NCBI GenBank assembly: GCA_049724395.1
Contig: JAUGWO010000069.1
Coordinates: forward strand, 1-64,000
Direction: 5' to 3'
DNA: 64,000 nucleotides
Origin: Spongospora subterranea f. sp. subterranea
Lineage: Eukaryota; Endomyxa: Phytomyxea; Phytomyxea; Plasmodiophorida
Both the position numbers and the translations under genes were made by a program. Below, in pieces: positions 1 to 11,233 of this stretch. The notes under the pieces were generated by a model that was given only the letters and a program-made list of their open reading frames with translations, was not told the DNA's origin and searched no databases. Each line of letters begins with the position of its first letter. The first letter of the stretch is position 1.

Positions 1-269
1 ATGCGATCAGCACATGCCAGATAGATGGAACGTCGGAAATCTTTCAGCAAGGGCTTCACCTTGCCGAAATGGAGGAAAATGATGCTCGCTCCCCGTGCAA
101 GCCTAAGGCAATCGGATTGATTGGAGTTGTTGTTGAACTGGTGTTTATTAAGTTGAGTTTCAGGTTACAACGCCTATGAAAAGAAAAATCGCTTCAGACT
201 TCTCCTGCACTGATCATCCCAGACGGACGCCGAAGTTATTACAAAAGCATCTTACCAGGTGCTGCAGGG

Positions 270-1972
270 CCCTGGAAAGGGGAAATTGAGAGGGTACCGA
301 TGCCAAGTTTGCAACAAATACAGAATGTTGTGAAAAGGATTCGGTTACAAGAAGGCCATACGCAACACTACTGATGTGGTTCTACAAAATTGTCAGCCTT
401 AAAATCGCTGACAACTGGGATACTCTGAATGATGACCAGCCTTTTGCGTTCGGCTATGGTGAGCGCGAAGGTCTAATCTCAATTGGCGTTGGGTCAGATG
501 CAGACCCGTTTCGGATATGTTAGGTTAGCTCTTTGGATTAAACACTGGATATTGATAGAATCTTGGCAGGTCTGACATGTAAAGGTCTACTCGGTGCCTT
601 TGTTATGGTGAATGAACGGCACCCGGAGATCAAGGTTATTTGCCACATTGATACGACATTCAAAACGAACAGGAATGCGTACCCACTGTTTGTTGTTGGA
701 TACTCGGATATTTCCGGCAAATTTCATTTGCTAGCTTTAAGTCTCTGCTCCCAAAGGCGACAAGCCGATTGTGAATATGTTCTTCAATGCATCAAAACAC
801 TCTTTGACGAGCATTACAATTTCGACTTCAGTCCAGATTTCTTGATGGGTGACGCTGACGCTGCTCAATATAACGCGCTCAACAGTGTCTTGCCTGATTG
901 CACGTACCTAATGTGCTTCTTTCATGTGCTGAAGAATGTAAGACTTTGATATCTTATCACCCTTCTCAATTAACACTGTTCCAATCAGTGCTGGGATCGC
1001 CGAGATGGTATTCGTTACCCAGAATGGAAAGTCATCTCACATGATATCTACTCCATGCATTTGGCCGCCAGTGAGTTTGAATTCATTCAAACCTCCGACA
1101 CGATTCTAGCTCGCTGGTGCAGTGATACCAGTTCTCCTGCAGTCCAGCGGTTTGCTGCATATTTTGAGGATCAATGGCTGACAGAACGGTTTTCGAAGTG
1201 GTCTATTCACTGGACCGAGCAAGGACGGGCAACGACAAATAATCCCAATGAAGGTTTCAATGCCCGAATTAAAGAGGTAACCCGTACCAAAGCCTCAAAT
1301 TAGTTTCTTCCATTAATATATGAATAGTGTCTGGGTCGTCGCCGATTGCATATTTGTCCTTTAATTGATGAACTCGCCAAGTTGATAGAATCGGAGAGTG
1401 AATGCGTCCGTACCTTCAACGTCATCCCTTTGGCATCAGAACGTCTCATTCAACGCTATAATAAGTTTAAAGCAAGCGGTTTGCTGAATGCACGTTCAGT
1501 TAACGCAGAAGAGGTCTTAGTAATCCAAGCTGAGCATCCGGTGATCGATAACAACGGAGTTCAGGATGATTGTGACTTTCACGTTGTCCACAAAGATATT
1601 ATTAATCATAATTATCTTCGGATGGAACGGCTACACATGCCACCCATTGGTTGGCTGATTGTCCTTGAACAACAGCAATGCTCCTGTCAATATTTTTCCA
1701 AGTTTGGGATATGCGTCCATGTTATCCATGCGTGCCAGCATGCGGGAAGACAAATACCTGGAATGCCAGCACCCGTGCAGCGTCTAGTTAACCGGTCTGC
1801 GAACGTTCGCAGACGACACCGCGGTCGCGTTCACAGAAATATCAATGGTCGAGGACGAGGTCGGGGTAATCCCGTTCCCGGAAGAGCACCAATTGGTCAC
1901 CGCCTTCGTCCTGGTCGAGCCGCTGGTCCAGGGAGGGGCAGATTGGCGGGCCCGGCCCTCGAGCTTGATTGA
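270..1972 (+). mobile_element. MULE (Mutator-like) DNA transposon, transposase with SWIM finger
   Basis: Transposase of a Mutator-like element. Exons that join in frame are about 330-518, 570-937, 989-1276 and 1328-1972, with GT-AG introns of about 50 bp, so the element is spliced like a host gene. The second exon carries the start of the MULE DDE domain (HIDTTFK, then YPLFVVGYSD and FHLLALSL), followed by a GDADAAQ segment. The last exon ends in a SWIM zinc finger (CSCQYF, then CVHVIHAC) and an Arg/Gly/Pro-rich basic tail. The upstream part, about 1-330, is probably its 5' end, but I could not close that reading frame. No terminal inverted repeats were identified. The reading frame from 570 to 1972 is open, so the copy may be fairly young. 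Confidence 0.85.
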
Positions 1973-2050
1973 TACATATAAATAAAATATGTGCTAAATA
2001 TCCTTAAAATTTATAAATTATTATTCCCTTTTCGACGATGTTCGGTATCT

Positions 2051-2220
2051 GCGAACGTTCGCAGACCGGTTAACTAGACGCTGCACGGGTGCTGGCATTT
2101 CAGGTATTGGTCTTCCCGCATGCTGGCACGCATGGATAACATGGACGCATATCCCAAACTTGGAGAAATATTGACAGGAGCATTGCTGTTGTTCAAGGAC
2201 AATCAGCCAACCAATGGGTG
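2051..2220 (-). repeat. Inverted partial copy of the MULE SWIM region
   Basis: This stretch is the reverse complement of about 1643-1812 of the neighbouring MULE, with only a few differences. The copy turns around at a perfect 14-bp palindrome, TGCGAACGTTCGCA, present at both sites. The result is an inverted repeat with arms of about 170 bp and a spacer of about 240 bp. Confidence 0.85.
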
Positions 2221-2299
2221 TTTCGCTAGCACAACATCAGTAGTGTTAACATGACCTTCTTGTCCGAATTCGTTTCACAACATTCCCGTTTCGACAATG

Positions 2300-2610
2300 T
2301 TCGGTAATGAATAATACGAAGGTGTGCAAAACGATTGGAAAAGCAGTAAACCTTGACATTAGGTGTCGATGACCCTATTCTGGTCGTTGGTGATCCAATT
2401 TCAGGTTGTGTAGAACTCATAAGAGGTTGGGTTGCCCAGAAATAACAGTGGTCGGGACCTAACTTTACGCATATTCTGGTTTGGGTGTTCATAACCCAAT
2501 TCTTGGTTGTTCATAATCCTATATGTGGTTGGTCATGACCTCAAACATGGTTGCTGTACGCACATTTTAGGGTGCTCGCAACCCGGACTCCGCGAAAGAA
2601 TCCAGTTTCG
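2300..2610. repeat. Degenerate short tandem repeat upstream of the 971-residue ORF
   Basis: Loosely repeated units of about 22 bp recur here, each built around GGTTGnTCATnACCC-like wording, for example near 2490, 2510 and 2535. Drift is heavy and no clean unit can be defined. I see no gene between the MULE inverted copy and the next ORF. Confidence 0.4.
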
Positions 2611-2699
2611 CAGTTTTAAGTTTCGCGGGGCACTGGGTTCCTGATTAGGCCATCGATCAATTGTTGAGGGACCCACCGACCACTTGTCCCTCCGTCGTC

Positions 2700-5576
2700 A
2701 TGATCTATTTTCGGGTAATACTAGCCATTGAGTTAATTTGGAGCATATCGGCTTTTGACGATGCACCCCCTTTCATCACGCAATCATCAGAAGATTCGTC
2801 ACCCTTCTCCAATGCCATCACAAAATCCTTCCTAGATGAAAGTTTTTCGGACATCGTCGAACTGCTCAGGATGGGAACGCAGTTTCATCAGCGTTGTCCA
2901 GACTTTGTCCCCCCAACCATTCCCCCAGCTGCCCAAAATTCCCAGTTGACCACTGGGTCGCCCTCTATCGCTTCCCGTTTGTCGAGTTATAATTCGGCAC
3001 CACTAAGTACGATCACCACTCAATATATTTCAAGAAATTATTTTCCCCCCAAATATAAAAAGTATGGCAACGTTTGGCTGTTCCCCAACCCCAACGATGT
3101 TGTACCAGAAAAAGACATCAAAGAAAAATTTCTACATCTTGCTGATTCAGTTGAAAGCATCAATGATGTGGAAAAACATGTTGATCATGCCCAATTCACG
3201 AATTTTCACCACATTGTCTTTCCTAAGGTCACATCAGAAGCCGCCGAGGATCTCCGAATATTGATTAGCAAATGCTTGCTCGATTCCGGATCAGGTTTCG
3301 GCCTGAACATGGGTTCTGAACCTGTCATCGCGCTAACAAAACCAACTGTGTACCAACGGCTGATATTGTATCTCAAGGAAAAACTTCCCCCATTAGCTGA
3401 TTTGAGGAAGGCTGCAGATCAGGGCGATCCTAAAGATGGCTGGCTGTACCGACATGAAAGTGACGCTATCTCAAGAAAGTATCCCGTTCATGCTGTCGAA
3501 ATCAAGCGAATATTGCTCCATATCAGCAACGTGATCCGTTCCACATGTCGCTATTATGTGCAGATTTTTTCTATGAACCTCTGTTTACAAGCTGATTTCG
3601 TATTATTGTCGCTATGCGGCATGGAGGAAGACGAAGCCATTAAATACGTTGCCCCGGTTATTTTGCGCAGGTTTTTGTCTGATAAGCTTTCCGGAAAAAT
3701 AATTTACTCGAAGGAATCACAATCTCACGAAGCAGGAAAAATGTTATCTGATTTGTTTTGTTTTTCTCTCTACCGTATTATTGACAAGCGCCAATCCGGG
3801 ATCGTGAATGAAGCCACAGACGAGCTCCAACGCTTACTTGAATGTTTGAAAGTCAGTACTATTTCTCAAATCCCTGAGAATCCTCAAGACCCTATTCGGA
3901 GAGACATTCCTATACCAGGACCCAAAAGTATACGGAAGGCAAAGGCTACTCCTCAAGCCATGGCTATTCGGGATCAAGCAAATGCGAACTCTAGACAGGA
4001 TCAAGCCAATACTAGTCTCGAAAGAAAGGCTATTCCTCAAGCCAATTCTAGTCCCAAAAGAAAGGCTATTCCTCAAGCCAATACTAGTCCCAAAAGAAAG
4101 GCTATTCCTCAAGCCAATACTAATCCCAAAAGAAAGGCTATTCCTCAAGCCAATACTAGTCCCAAAAGAAAGGCTATTCCTCAAGCCAATACTAATCCCA
4201 AAAGAAAGGCTATTCCTCAAGCCAATACTAGTCCCAAAAGAAAGGCTATTCCTCAAGCCAATACTAATCCCAAAAGAAAGGCTATTCCTCAAGCCAATAC
4301 TAGTCAGGATCAAGCCGATACTAGTCCCGAGACAAAGGCTATTCCTCAAGCCAATACTAATCAGGGTCAAGCCGACACAAATCCCGAAAGAAAGGCTATA
4401 TCTCAAGCTAATACTTGTCAGGATCAAGCCAATACTAGTCGGAACAGAAAGGCTTTTCCTCAAGTCAATACTAGTCGGGATCAAGCGCAGTTTGATCAGC
4501 GTTATCCAGACTTTGTCTCTTCAACCATTTCCCCAGCTGCCCAAAATTCCCAGTTGATCACTGAGTCGCCCTCTATCACTTCCCGTTTGCCGAGTTATAA
4601 TTCGGCACCACTGGGTTCAACCACCACTCAACGTACTGGAAGAGATTTTCCCCCCAAATATAAAAAGTATGGACAGGTTTGGCGGTTCCCCAACCCCAAC
4701 AATGTTGTACCAGAAAAAGACATGAAGAAAAAGTTTCTACGTCTTGCTGCTTCAATTGAAAGGATTAATGATCCGGAAACACATGTTGATCATGCCCAAT
4801 TCACGATTTTTCACCAGATTTTCTTTCCTAAGGTCACATTAGAAGCCGCCGAGGATCTCCGAATACTGATTAGCAAGTGCTTGTCCGATTCCGGATCAGG
4901 TTTCGGCCTGAACATGGGTCCTGAACCTGTCAGCGCGCTAAAACCAATGGTGTACCAGCGGCTGATATTGTTTATCAAGGACTCATTAGTTGATTTCTAT
5001 GAGACTGCAGATCATGGCGATCCTAAAGATGGCTGGCTGTACCGACATGAAAGCGACGCTATCTCAACAAAGTATCCCGTTCATGCTGCCGAAATCAAGC
5101 GAATATTGCTCCATATCGGCAACGTGATCCGCTCCACAAGTCGCTATTATGTGCAGATCTTTTCTATGAACCTCTGTTTACAAGCTGATTTCGTATTATT
5201 GTCGCTATGCGGCATGGAGGAAGACGAAGCCATTAAATACGTTGCCCCTGTCATTATGCGCAGGTTCCTTTCTGATAAGCGTTCCGGAAAAATAATATAC
5301 TCGAAGGAATCACAATCTGACGAAGCAGGAAAAATGTTATCTGTTATATTTTGTTTTTCTCTATACAAAATTATAAGAAGACGCCAAGATAAATTCTTTC
5401 CTGATAAAGCCACAGACCAGCTCCAACGCTTACTTGACTCTTTGAAAGTCGATAATATTCCTCAAATCACTGAGATCGCCAAGCCAATACGTCGGAGATT
5501 CAGGGCTATTTCTCAAGTTAGCCGGCAAAAAATGACTCTTCCTCAAGAGGGGATTTCTCTCGAGAATTTTCCCTGA
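2700..5576 (+). CDS. Large intronless, probably secreted protein with duplicated domain and 12-residue repeats
   Basis: An uninterrupted ORF of 958 codons from the second in-frame ATG (an upstream ATG at 2661 would add 13 residues). I prefer 2700 because a signal-peptide-like hydrophobic stretch (IYFRVILAIELIWSISAF) follows directly. Two homologous domains of about 300 residues lie at roughly residues 70-390 and 600-940; each starts near PPKYKKYG and contains LISKCL, GFGLNMG and LLSLCGMEEDEAIKY. Between them is a low-complexity region of 12-residue units, KAIPQANTSPKR and variants (36 bp at DNA level, about 4015-4480). I recognise no known domain. Lack of introns among spliced neighbours, a signal peptide and a repeat linker suggest a lineage-specific secreted protein. 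Its place in a transposon-rich region also leaves open a mobile-element passenger gene. Confidence 0.7.
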   Translation: MIYFRVILAIELIWSISAFDDAPPFITQSSEDSSPFSNAITKSFLDESFSDIVELLRMGTQFHQRCPDFVPPTIPPAAQNSQLTTGSPSIASRLSSYNSAPLSTITTQYISRNYFPPKYKKYGNVWLFPNPNDVVPEKDIKEKFLHLADSVESINDVEKHVDHAQFTNFHHIVFPKVTSEAAEDLRILISKCLLDSGSGFGLNMGSEPVIALTKPTVYQRLILYLKEKLPPLADLRKAADQGDPKDGWLYRHESDAISRKYPVHAVEIKRILLHISNVIRSTCRYYVQIFSMNLCLQADFVLLSLCGMEEDEAIKYVAPVILRRFLSDKLSGKIIYSKESQSHEAGKMLSDLFCFSLYRIIDKRQSGIVNEATDELQRLLECLKVSTISQIPENPQDPIRRDIPIPGPKSIRKAKATPQAMAIRDQANANSRQDQANTSLERKAIPQANSSPKRKAIPQANTSPKRKAIPQANTNPKRKAIPQANTSPKRKAIPQANTNPKRKAIPQANTSPKRKAIPQANTNPKRKAIPQANTSQDQADTSPETKAIPQANTNQGQADTNPERKAISQANTCQDQANTSRNRKAFPQVNTSRDQAQFDQRYPDFVSSTISPAAQNSQLITESPSITSRLPSYNSAPLGSTTTQRTGRDFPPKYKKYGQVWRFPNPNNVVPEKDMKKKFLRLAASIERINDPETHVDHAQFTIFHQIFFPKVTLEAAEDLRILISKCLSDSGSGFGLNMGPEPVSALKPMVYQRLILFIKDSLVDFYETADHGDPKDGWLYRHESDAISTKYPVHAAEIKRILLHIGNVIRSTSRYYVQIFSMNLCLQADFVLLSLCGMEEDEAIKYVAPVIMRRFLSDKRSGKIIYSKESQSDEAGKMLSVIFCFSLYKIIRRRQDKFFPDKATDQLQRLLDSLKVDNIPQITEIAKPIRRRFRAISQVSRQKMTLPQEGISLENFP
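4015..4480 (+). repeat. 36-bp coding minisatellite
   Basis: About 9 clear tandem copies of a 36-bp unit (AAAAGAAAGGCTATTCCTCA plus 16 more bases), then more divergent copies with 12-bp insertions. The unit is a multiple of three and keeps the surrounding ORF open. It also keeps the other frames open, so long ORFs in those frames here are not genes. Confidence 0.9.
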
Positions 5577-6184
5577 TTCAATACAGACTAATAAGTCCAT
5601 GGTAGTTGTTTTTATCAATAACGTCTTGAATAGTTGAAATAATCGTAATTCTTTCGATTCTGGATCAGCATGGGAAACCACTAACCAAAATGCGATGGCA
5701 AAATTTTACCTCAACACATTAACCAAACAAATGATACTCTGCACCATTTCACGATAGCTCGGATGGAAAAGAAATGGCAATATTCCTTGCCGAAACCTCA
5801 TTAAGTTTGGCTAGCTTTTACTGTCAGACCTCTATGTGATAGAACATCAGCATGGATGTGACACCTGTACTTGCTGCGAACTCGCCAAATGAAGAGGATT
5901 TAGTTTCAGCGAATAATGTCGATTTTACAGCTCGATGGCCAGCATATGCACAGTGAGCAATAATCATAGACGTAATTTCAGAAAATGCTCCGAATCTGGA
6001 ATCCAAATCAAGCAAACGAAAATAATCTGAATCGACGGACGGAGATTTTCAATTTTCTTAAGTGCCATTTGGACGAGTCTTCGCTAAAGCTGCCACCTCT
6101 TGTATAGCTGTCCAGTGTACGTTAACCACTGGTAGATATCAGGTTGGTCGTCTTTCCAACAGCGATTTCGTTTCGTCCGAACGC
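5577..6184. other. Stretch without a secure gene
   Basis: A small plus-strand ORF begins at about 5854 (MDVTPVLAANSPNEEDL) and could continue through a 29-bp GT-AG gap. That would be unusually short compared with the other introns in this window, so I do not call it. Nothing else is recognisable. Confidence 0.3.
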
Positions 6185-6454
6185 TCACGCAGAAGTCCAA
6201 AGTCTTTCGTCGGTCGCGTTGGCGACGGAAATGCCGGCGACATCTCGGATTTCAAACTGAACGATGGTAGCCAATAACATTCGGTCAATCAACTTACGAA
6301 TTGGTCGGGGGTAACTGCAGTATCACGCCCGACATTGAAAGCGGAGAGGTCGCCCACGTACGCGTCATAATTGTTTAGAAGACCGATGACGTCAGGGACG
6401 GCGTAGGAGGTAAGTTGGGCGGGCGGAAGCGGAACGACAGTTCCGGCCAGCTCC
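6185..6454 (-). pseudogene. 3' end of an unknown gene, cut off by the foldback element
   Basis: Two exons on the minus strand join in frame: 6454-6298 and 6256-6185, separated by a 41-bp intron (GTAAGT...TTCAG). They encode about 75 residues including AGTVVPLPPAQL and NNYDAYVGDLSAFNVG, ending ERLWTSA. The upstream side begins with a pyrimidine-rich acceptor at about 6455. Less than 200 bp beyond it the 37-bp satellite starts, so the 5' exons appear to be missing or displaced. The family is not recognised. Confidence 0.45.
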
Positions 6455-6639
6455 CTAACAGAATAAAACGAAGAACGGAGATTATCGGAAGAAATCCTAA
6501 AAGGGACAGTGATCACTAATGCCGAGAGCGGAAAAGAAGAAGAAGAGAAATAAGATGGGAGAAGAAAAAGGATGAAGACAAGAGGAAATCGGCTATCGAT
6601 AGAAGTATTCTTTATTTGACTGTACAATAACAATTCACT

Positions 6640-8860
6640 CGGTAGAAAATGCATGGCCACAGTGCACGACAACACTCGGTAGAAAATGCATGGCCACAGT
6701 GCACGACAACACTCGGTAGAAAATGCATGGCCACAGTGCACGACAATACTCGGTAGAACATGCATGGCCACAGTGCATGACAATACTCGGTAGAACATGC
6801 ATGGCCACAGTGCATGTCAACACTCGGTAGAAAATGCATGGCCACAGTGCATGACAATACTCGGTAGAAAATGCATGGCCACAGTGCATGTCAACACTCG
6901 GTAGAAAATGCATGGCCACAGTGCACGACAATACTCGGTAGAACATGCATGGCCACAGTGCACGACAATACTCGGTAGAACATGCATGGCCACAGTGCAT
7001 GACAATACTCGGTAGAACATGCATGGCCACAGTGCATGACAATACTCGGTAGAACATGCATGGCCACAGTGCACGACAATACTCGGTAGAACATGCATGG
7101 CCACAGTGCATGACAATACTCGGTAGAAAATGCATGGCCACAGTGCACGACAATACTCGGTAGAACATGCATGGCCACAGTGCATGACAATACTCGGTAG
7201 AACATGCATGGCCACAGTGCATGTCAACACTCGGTAGAAAATGCATGGCCACAGTGCACGACAATACTCGGTAGAACATGCATGGCCACAGTGCATGACA
7301 ATACTCGGTAGAACATGCATGGCCACAGTGCATGACAATACTCGGTAGAACATGCATGGGCATGACAACACTCGGTAGAACATAGAACATGCATGGCCAC
7401 AGTGCATGACAATACTCGGTAGAACATGCATGGCCACAGTGCATGACCACACTCGGTAGAACATGCATGGCCACAGTGCATGTCAACACTCGGTAGAAAA
7501 TGCATGGCCACAGTGCACGACAATAGAACTGCATGGCCACAGTGGTAGAACATGCATGGCCACAGTGCCAATACAGAACATGCATGGCTCGGTAGAACAT
7601 GCATGGCCACAGTCGACAATAGAGAAATGCATGGCCACAGTGCACGACAATACTCGGTAGAACATGCATGGCCACAGTGCATGCACTGAACATGCATGGC
7701 CACAGTGCTCAATACTCGGTAGAACATGCATGGCCACAGTGCATGTCAACACTCGGTAGAAAATGCATGGCCACAGTGCACGACAATACTCGGTAGAACA
7801 TGCATGGCACGACAATACAGAACATGCATGGCCACAGTGCATGACACTCGGTAGAACATGCATGGCCACAGTGCATGACAATACTCGGTAGAAATGCATG
7901 CATGGCCACAGCCACATGTCAACACTCGGTAGAAAATGCATGGCCACAGTGCACGACAATACTCGGTAGAACATGCATGGCCACTCAGTGCATGTCAACA
8001 CTCGGTAGAAAATGCATGTAGTAGCCACAGTGCATGACAATACTCGGTAGAACATGCATGGCCACAGTGCATGACACAGAACATGCATGGCCACAGTGCA
8101 ACAACACTCGGTAGAACATGCATGGCCACAGTGCATGTCAACACTCGGTAGACATGCATGCATGCAGCCACAGTGCATGTCAACACTCGGTAGAACATGC
8201 ATGGCCACAGTGCATGACAACACTCGGTAGAACATGCATGGCCACAGTGCCAACACTCGGTAGAACATGCATGGCCACAGTGCATGACAACACTCGGTAG
8301 AACATGCATGGCCACAGTGCATGACAACACTCGGTAGAACATGCATGGCCACAGTGCATGACAACACTCGGTAGAAAATGCATGGCCACAGTGCATGACA
8401 ACACTCGGTAGAAAATGCATGGCCACAGTGCATGACAACACTCGGTAGAAATGCATGCCACAGTGGCAACACTCGGTAGTGCATGGCCACAGTGCATACT
8501 CGGTAGAACATGCATGGCCACAGTGCATGTCAACACTCGGTAGTAGAACATGCATGGCCACAGTGCATGACAACACTCGGTATGTCAACACTCATGCATG
8601 GCCACAGTGCATGACAACATGCTCGGTAGAAAATGCATGGCCACAGTGCATGACAATACTCGGTAGAAAATGCATGGCCACAGTGCATGACAACACTCGG
8701 TAGAAAAAGCATGGCCACAGTGCATGACAGCACTCGGTAGAAAATGCATGGCCACAGTGCATGACAACACTCGGTAGAAAATGCATGGCCACAGTGCATG
8801 ACAACACTCGGTAGAAAATGCATGGCCACAGTGCATGACAACACTCGGCGGCTCATTGGC
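6640..8860. repeat. 37-bp satellite array, left arm of foldback element
   Basis: About 60 tandem copies of a 37-bp unit containing GCATGGCCACAGTGC and ACTCGGTAGAA. The spacing is exactly 37 bp at the left edge (6651, 6688 and so on). Copies at the edges are near-identical; between about 7500 and 8600 many are shortened or partly deleted. Variants alternate (CACGACAA, CATGACAA or CATGTCAA; AAAATG or ACATG). All long ORFs through it, rich in CTVAMHVLPS, are artefacts of a repeat length that keeps frames open. Confidence 0.97.
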
Positions 8861-9870
8861 CGGGGCGGTCATCAGTCAAGCGATCCGATTATTGCGATAC
8901 ATTCCAGACACGATATCGGTCTTTCATCATTTTACAATGGCGAGTGTATTGAACGTAGCGCGGCGAGCCTTCGCTGACATTCAGGAAAAGATAATCCGTC
9001 ACCCAGGGAAATGTGCGTCATCAATTTAGACCCATTGTCCAAATATGACCTTTCTGACATCACCTGCTCTAGTCATCCGTCGTAACGGTTTTACAAGTAA
9101 CAGCCTCGATGGACACATCGAGAAACCGAAAGAAACTCCTTCAAGTATTAACAGACTCAAATTGTGGTTGAAGCTTGTTTGTCATCAGTGTTTTAGGCCC
9201 AGCTTGAGATGATTTTCTCAAGAGCAACGATCAAATCAAAAGTAATAACAGACTCAAATTGGGGTTGAAGCTCATGTCTCATCAGTGTTTTAGGTTCTGC
9301 AGGAAATGAAAATGGTAAAAGTATCAACAGTGGTCGACTCATGGAAAAAATAGTTCCAAAATTTCATATCTACAGCGGAAGCGCGGTAATATTCGTTTTA
9401 GGCAAATTTTCATTTCCTGCAGAACCTAAAACACTGATGAGACATGAGCTTCAACCACAATTTGAGTCTGTTATTACTTTTTGATTTGATCGTTGCTCTT
9501 GAATCATCTCAAGCTGGGCCTAAAACACTGATGACAAAACAAGCTTCAACCACAATTTGAGTCTGTTAATATTTGAAGAAGTTTCTTTCGGTTTCTCGAT
9601 GTGTCAATCGAGGCTGTCACTTGTAAAACCGTTACGCCGGATGACTAGAGCAGATGATGTCAGAAAAGTCATCTTTGAACAATGGGTCTAAATTGATGAA
9701 CGCACATTTCCCTGGGTGACGGATTATCATTTCCCGAATGTCAGCGAAGGCTCGCCGCGCTACGTTCAATACACTCGCCATTGTAAAATGATGAAAGACC
9801 GATATCGTGTCTGGAATGTATCGCAATAATCGGATCGCTTGACTGATGACCGCCCCGGCCAATGAGCCGC
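8860..9870. repeat. Giant near-perfect hairpin core of the foldback element
   Basis: Left arm 8860-9312 and right arm 9405-9870 are reverse complements with scattered single differences and small indels. Each arm itself contains a short direct repeat (ACAGACTCAAATT...GGTTGAAGCT...CATCAGTGTTTTAGG, twice). The loop at 9313-9404 contains no recognisable gene. Confidence 0.9.
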
Positions 9871-10369
9871 CGAGTGTTGTCATGCTCTGTGGCCATGCAT
9901 TTTCTACCGATTGTTGTCGTGCACTGTGGCCATGCATTTTCTACCGAGTGCTGTCGTGCACTGTGGCCATGCATTTTCTACCGAGTGCTGTCGTGCACTG
10001 TGGCCATGCATTTTCTACCGAGTGTTGTCGTGCACTGTGGCCATGCATTTTCTACCGAGTGCTGTCGTGCACTATACGCCTATGGATGTAATTTTTTTAT
10101 GATAAGTCGTCATCGCTTTGCTTCTCTTTTGAAAAGAGAAAAACAGAAGCCGGATGGGTTTGTCCACGTCATTGAAAACTGCCCGTCTTTGATAATCAGT
10201 TTTTACTGGCTGCAAAAGTGGACGGAGGCTGTAACGTTGTGCGCAAAGTCCCGTGAGTTTTTTATGGAACTCATTAAACTTGTTTACGTTACGCTGAATC
10301 AAACTGGCATGATTGTAATGTGCGTCAGTAGGATTCACTCAGAAAGTTGTGGTGACGGATGACGATGGT

Positions 10370-11233
10370 CGGCTGTGTAAAAAACAGAAGGTCCTCGTCG
10401 AGACCGAGACCTGTCGGTGTTGAAAGCCAGCTACCTAAATCATTTCTCCGACTACTCGCGAGGTCGTAAGACTATCACGCAAAAGCTTCCTGGCAGCTGG
10501 TCTTCGAAGATTTCCTCACCGAGACTAAAAAGTCGTGTCTTGAGACAGGGACTCCGTTCAGCGAAGATAAGTTTCCGTCATCAAGAACTCTTCAAGATTC
10601 TCTACGGGCGATCATTTCCACCGAAGAGACAGGAAACGCCTCCATCCGTTCTTCGGCCCTCCGATTCCCCACTCTACTTGAACTCGGACTGCAGCGTGTC
10701 GCTTGTTAAAAGCACGAACGACCGGATTAGCTTGATCTCCTTGAATTTCACGACCATCTATTCGCCTCAGGATATACATCTCGACACCCATGTATCCCGT
10801 GTCACCTAAAAGGTATTCCTGAACGACGAACATCATGAAATGAACCAGCAAACGCTGGATCGCAATAGATAATCAGACCGTCATGATCAACAATAATTAC
10901 ATTGTTGAAACAATACATCGCCTTCCTCCTATTGTAATATCTCTTGTGCTCAGTGATGTTTGGCCGATTGATGCGACAGAGTGTACCGTCAACATGACCA
11001 ATACAGCCAGGAAAATCAGGTGAAACCCGGGGCTTCTTTTCTCTGCATTCGGCCTTTCAATCTCGTCGGAGAGCGCCATGTTGATTAGCAGATGCAATGA
11101 AGACACTGTCTGCATTCAGAGACGTCCGAGAATAATTCCACTCTGTGGCTTCATGCCTGGCTCCATTGTTGTGCTTGATGTAAAGAATAAATGATAGCAG
11201 ACGCTCAGCGCTCCCAGGTGATTCGCTTTTGGG
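10370..11233 (-). mobile_element. PIF/Harbinger-type DNA transposon remnant (DDE_Tnp_4)
   Basis: The minus strand encodes pieces of a Harbinger transposase: a GHVDGT block with YYNRRKAMYCFN near 10920-11010 (first D), GDTGYMG near 10815 (second D) and VEWGIGG near 10665 (E). All three catalytic positions are recognisable, but the reading frame is split over more than one frame and the N-terminal part is unclear. The right end is replaced at about 11234 by Crypton sequence. This is probably a dead copy. Confidence 0.75.

Larger units (their letters stand above)
6640..10075. mobile_element. Foldback-type element with satellite-bearing inverted arms
   Basis: The array at 6640-8860 is followed by a unique arm (about 8860-9312), a loop of about 90 bp (9313-9404), the inverted copy of the unique arm (9405-9870), and about five inverted copies of the same 37-bp satellite (9885-10075). 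The two unique arms are near-identical over about 450 bp, for example around 9180-9310 against 9405-9540. Long inverted repeats built of tandem subrepeats, with arms of unequal length, are the hallmark of foldback elements such as Drosophila FB. No transposase is encoded. Target duplications were not identified. Confidence 0.75.

Noticed and set aside
3834-4557. Long opposite-strand and alternate-frame ORFs over the 36-bp repeat
   Set aside because: Shadows of the 36-bp unit inside the 958-residue ORF, with no independent signal.
5854-6190. Plus-strand gene starting MDVTPVLAANS
   Set aside because: It needs introns of only about 29 and 34 bp, shorter than any supported intron here, and has no recognised motif.
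6640-8860. Many long ORFs of up to about 350 codons with repeated CTVAMHVLPS wording
   Set aside because: They come from the 37-bp satellite. The unit keeps several frames open, and the same peptide appears on both strands and in all frames.
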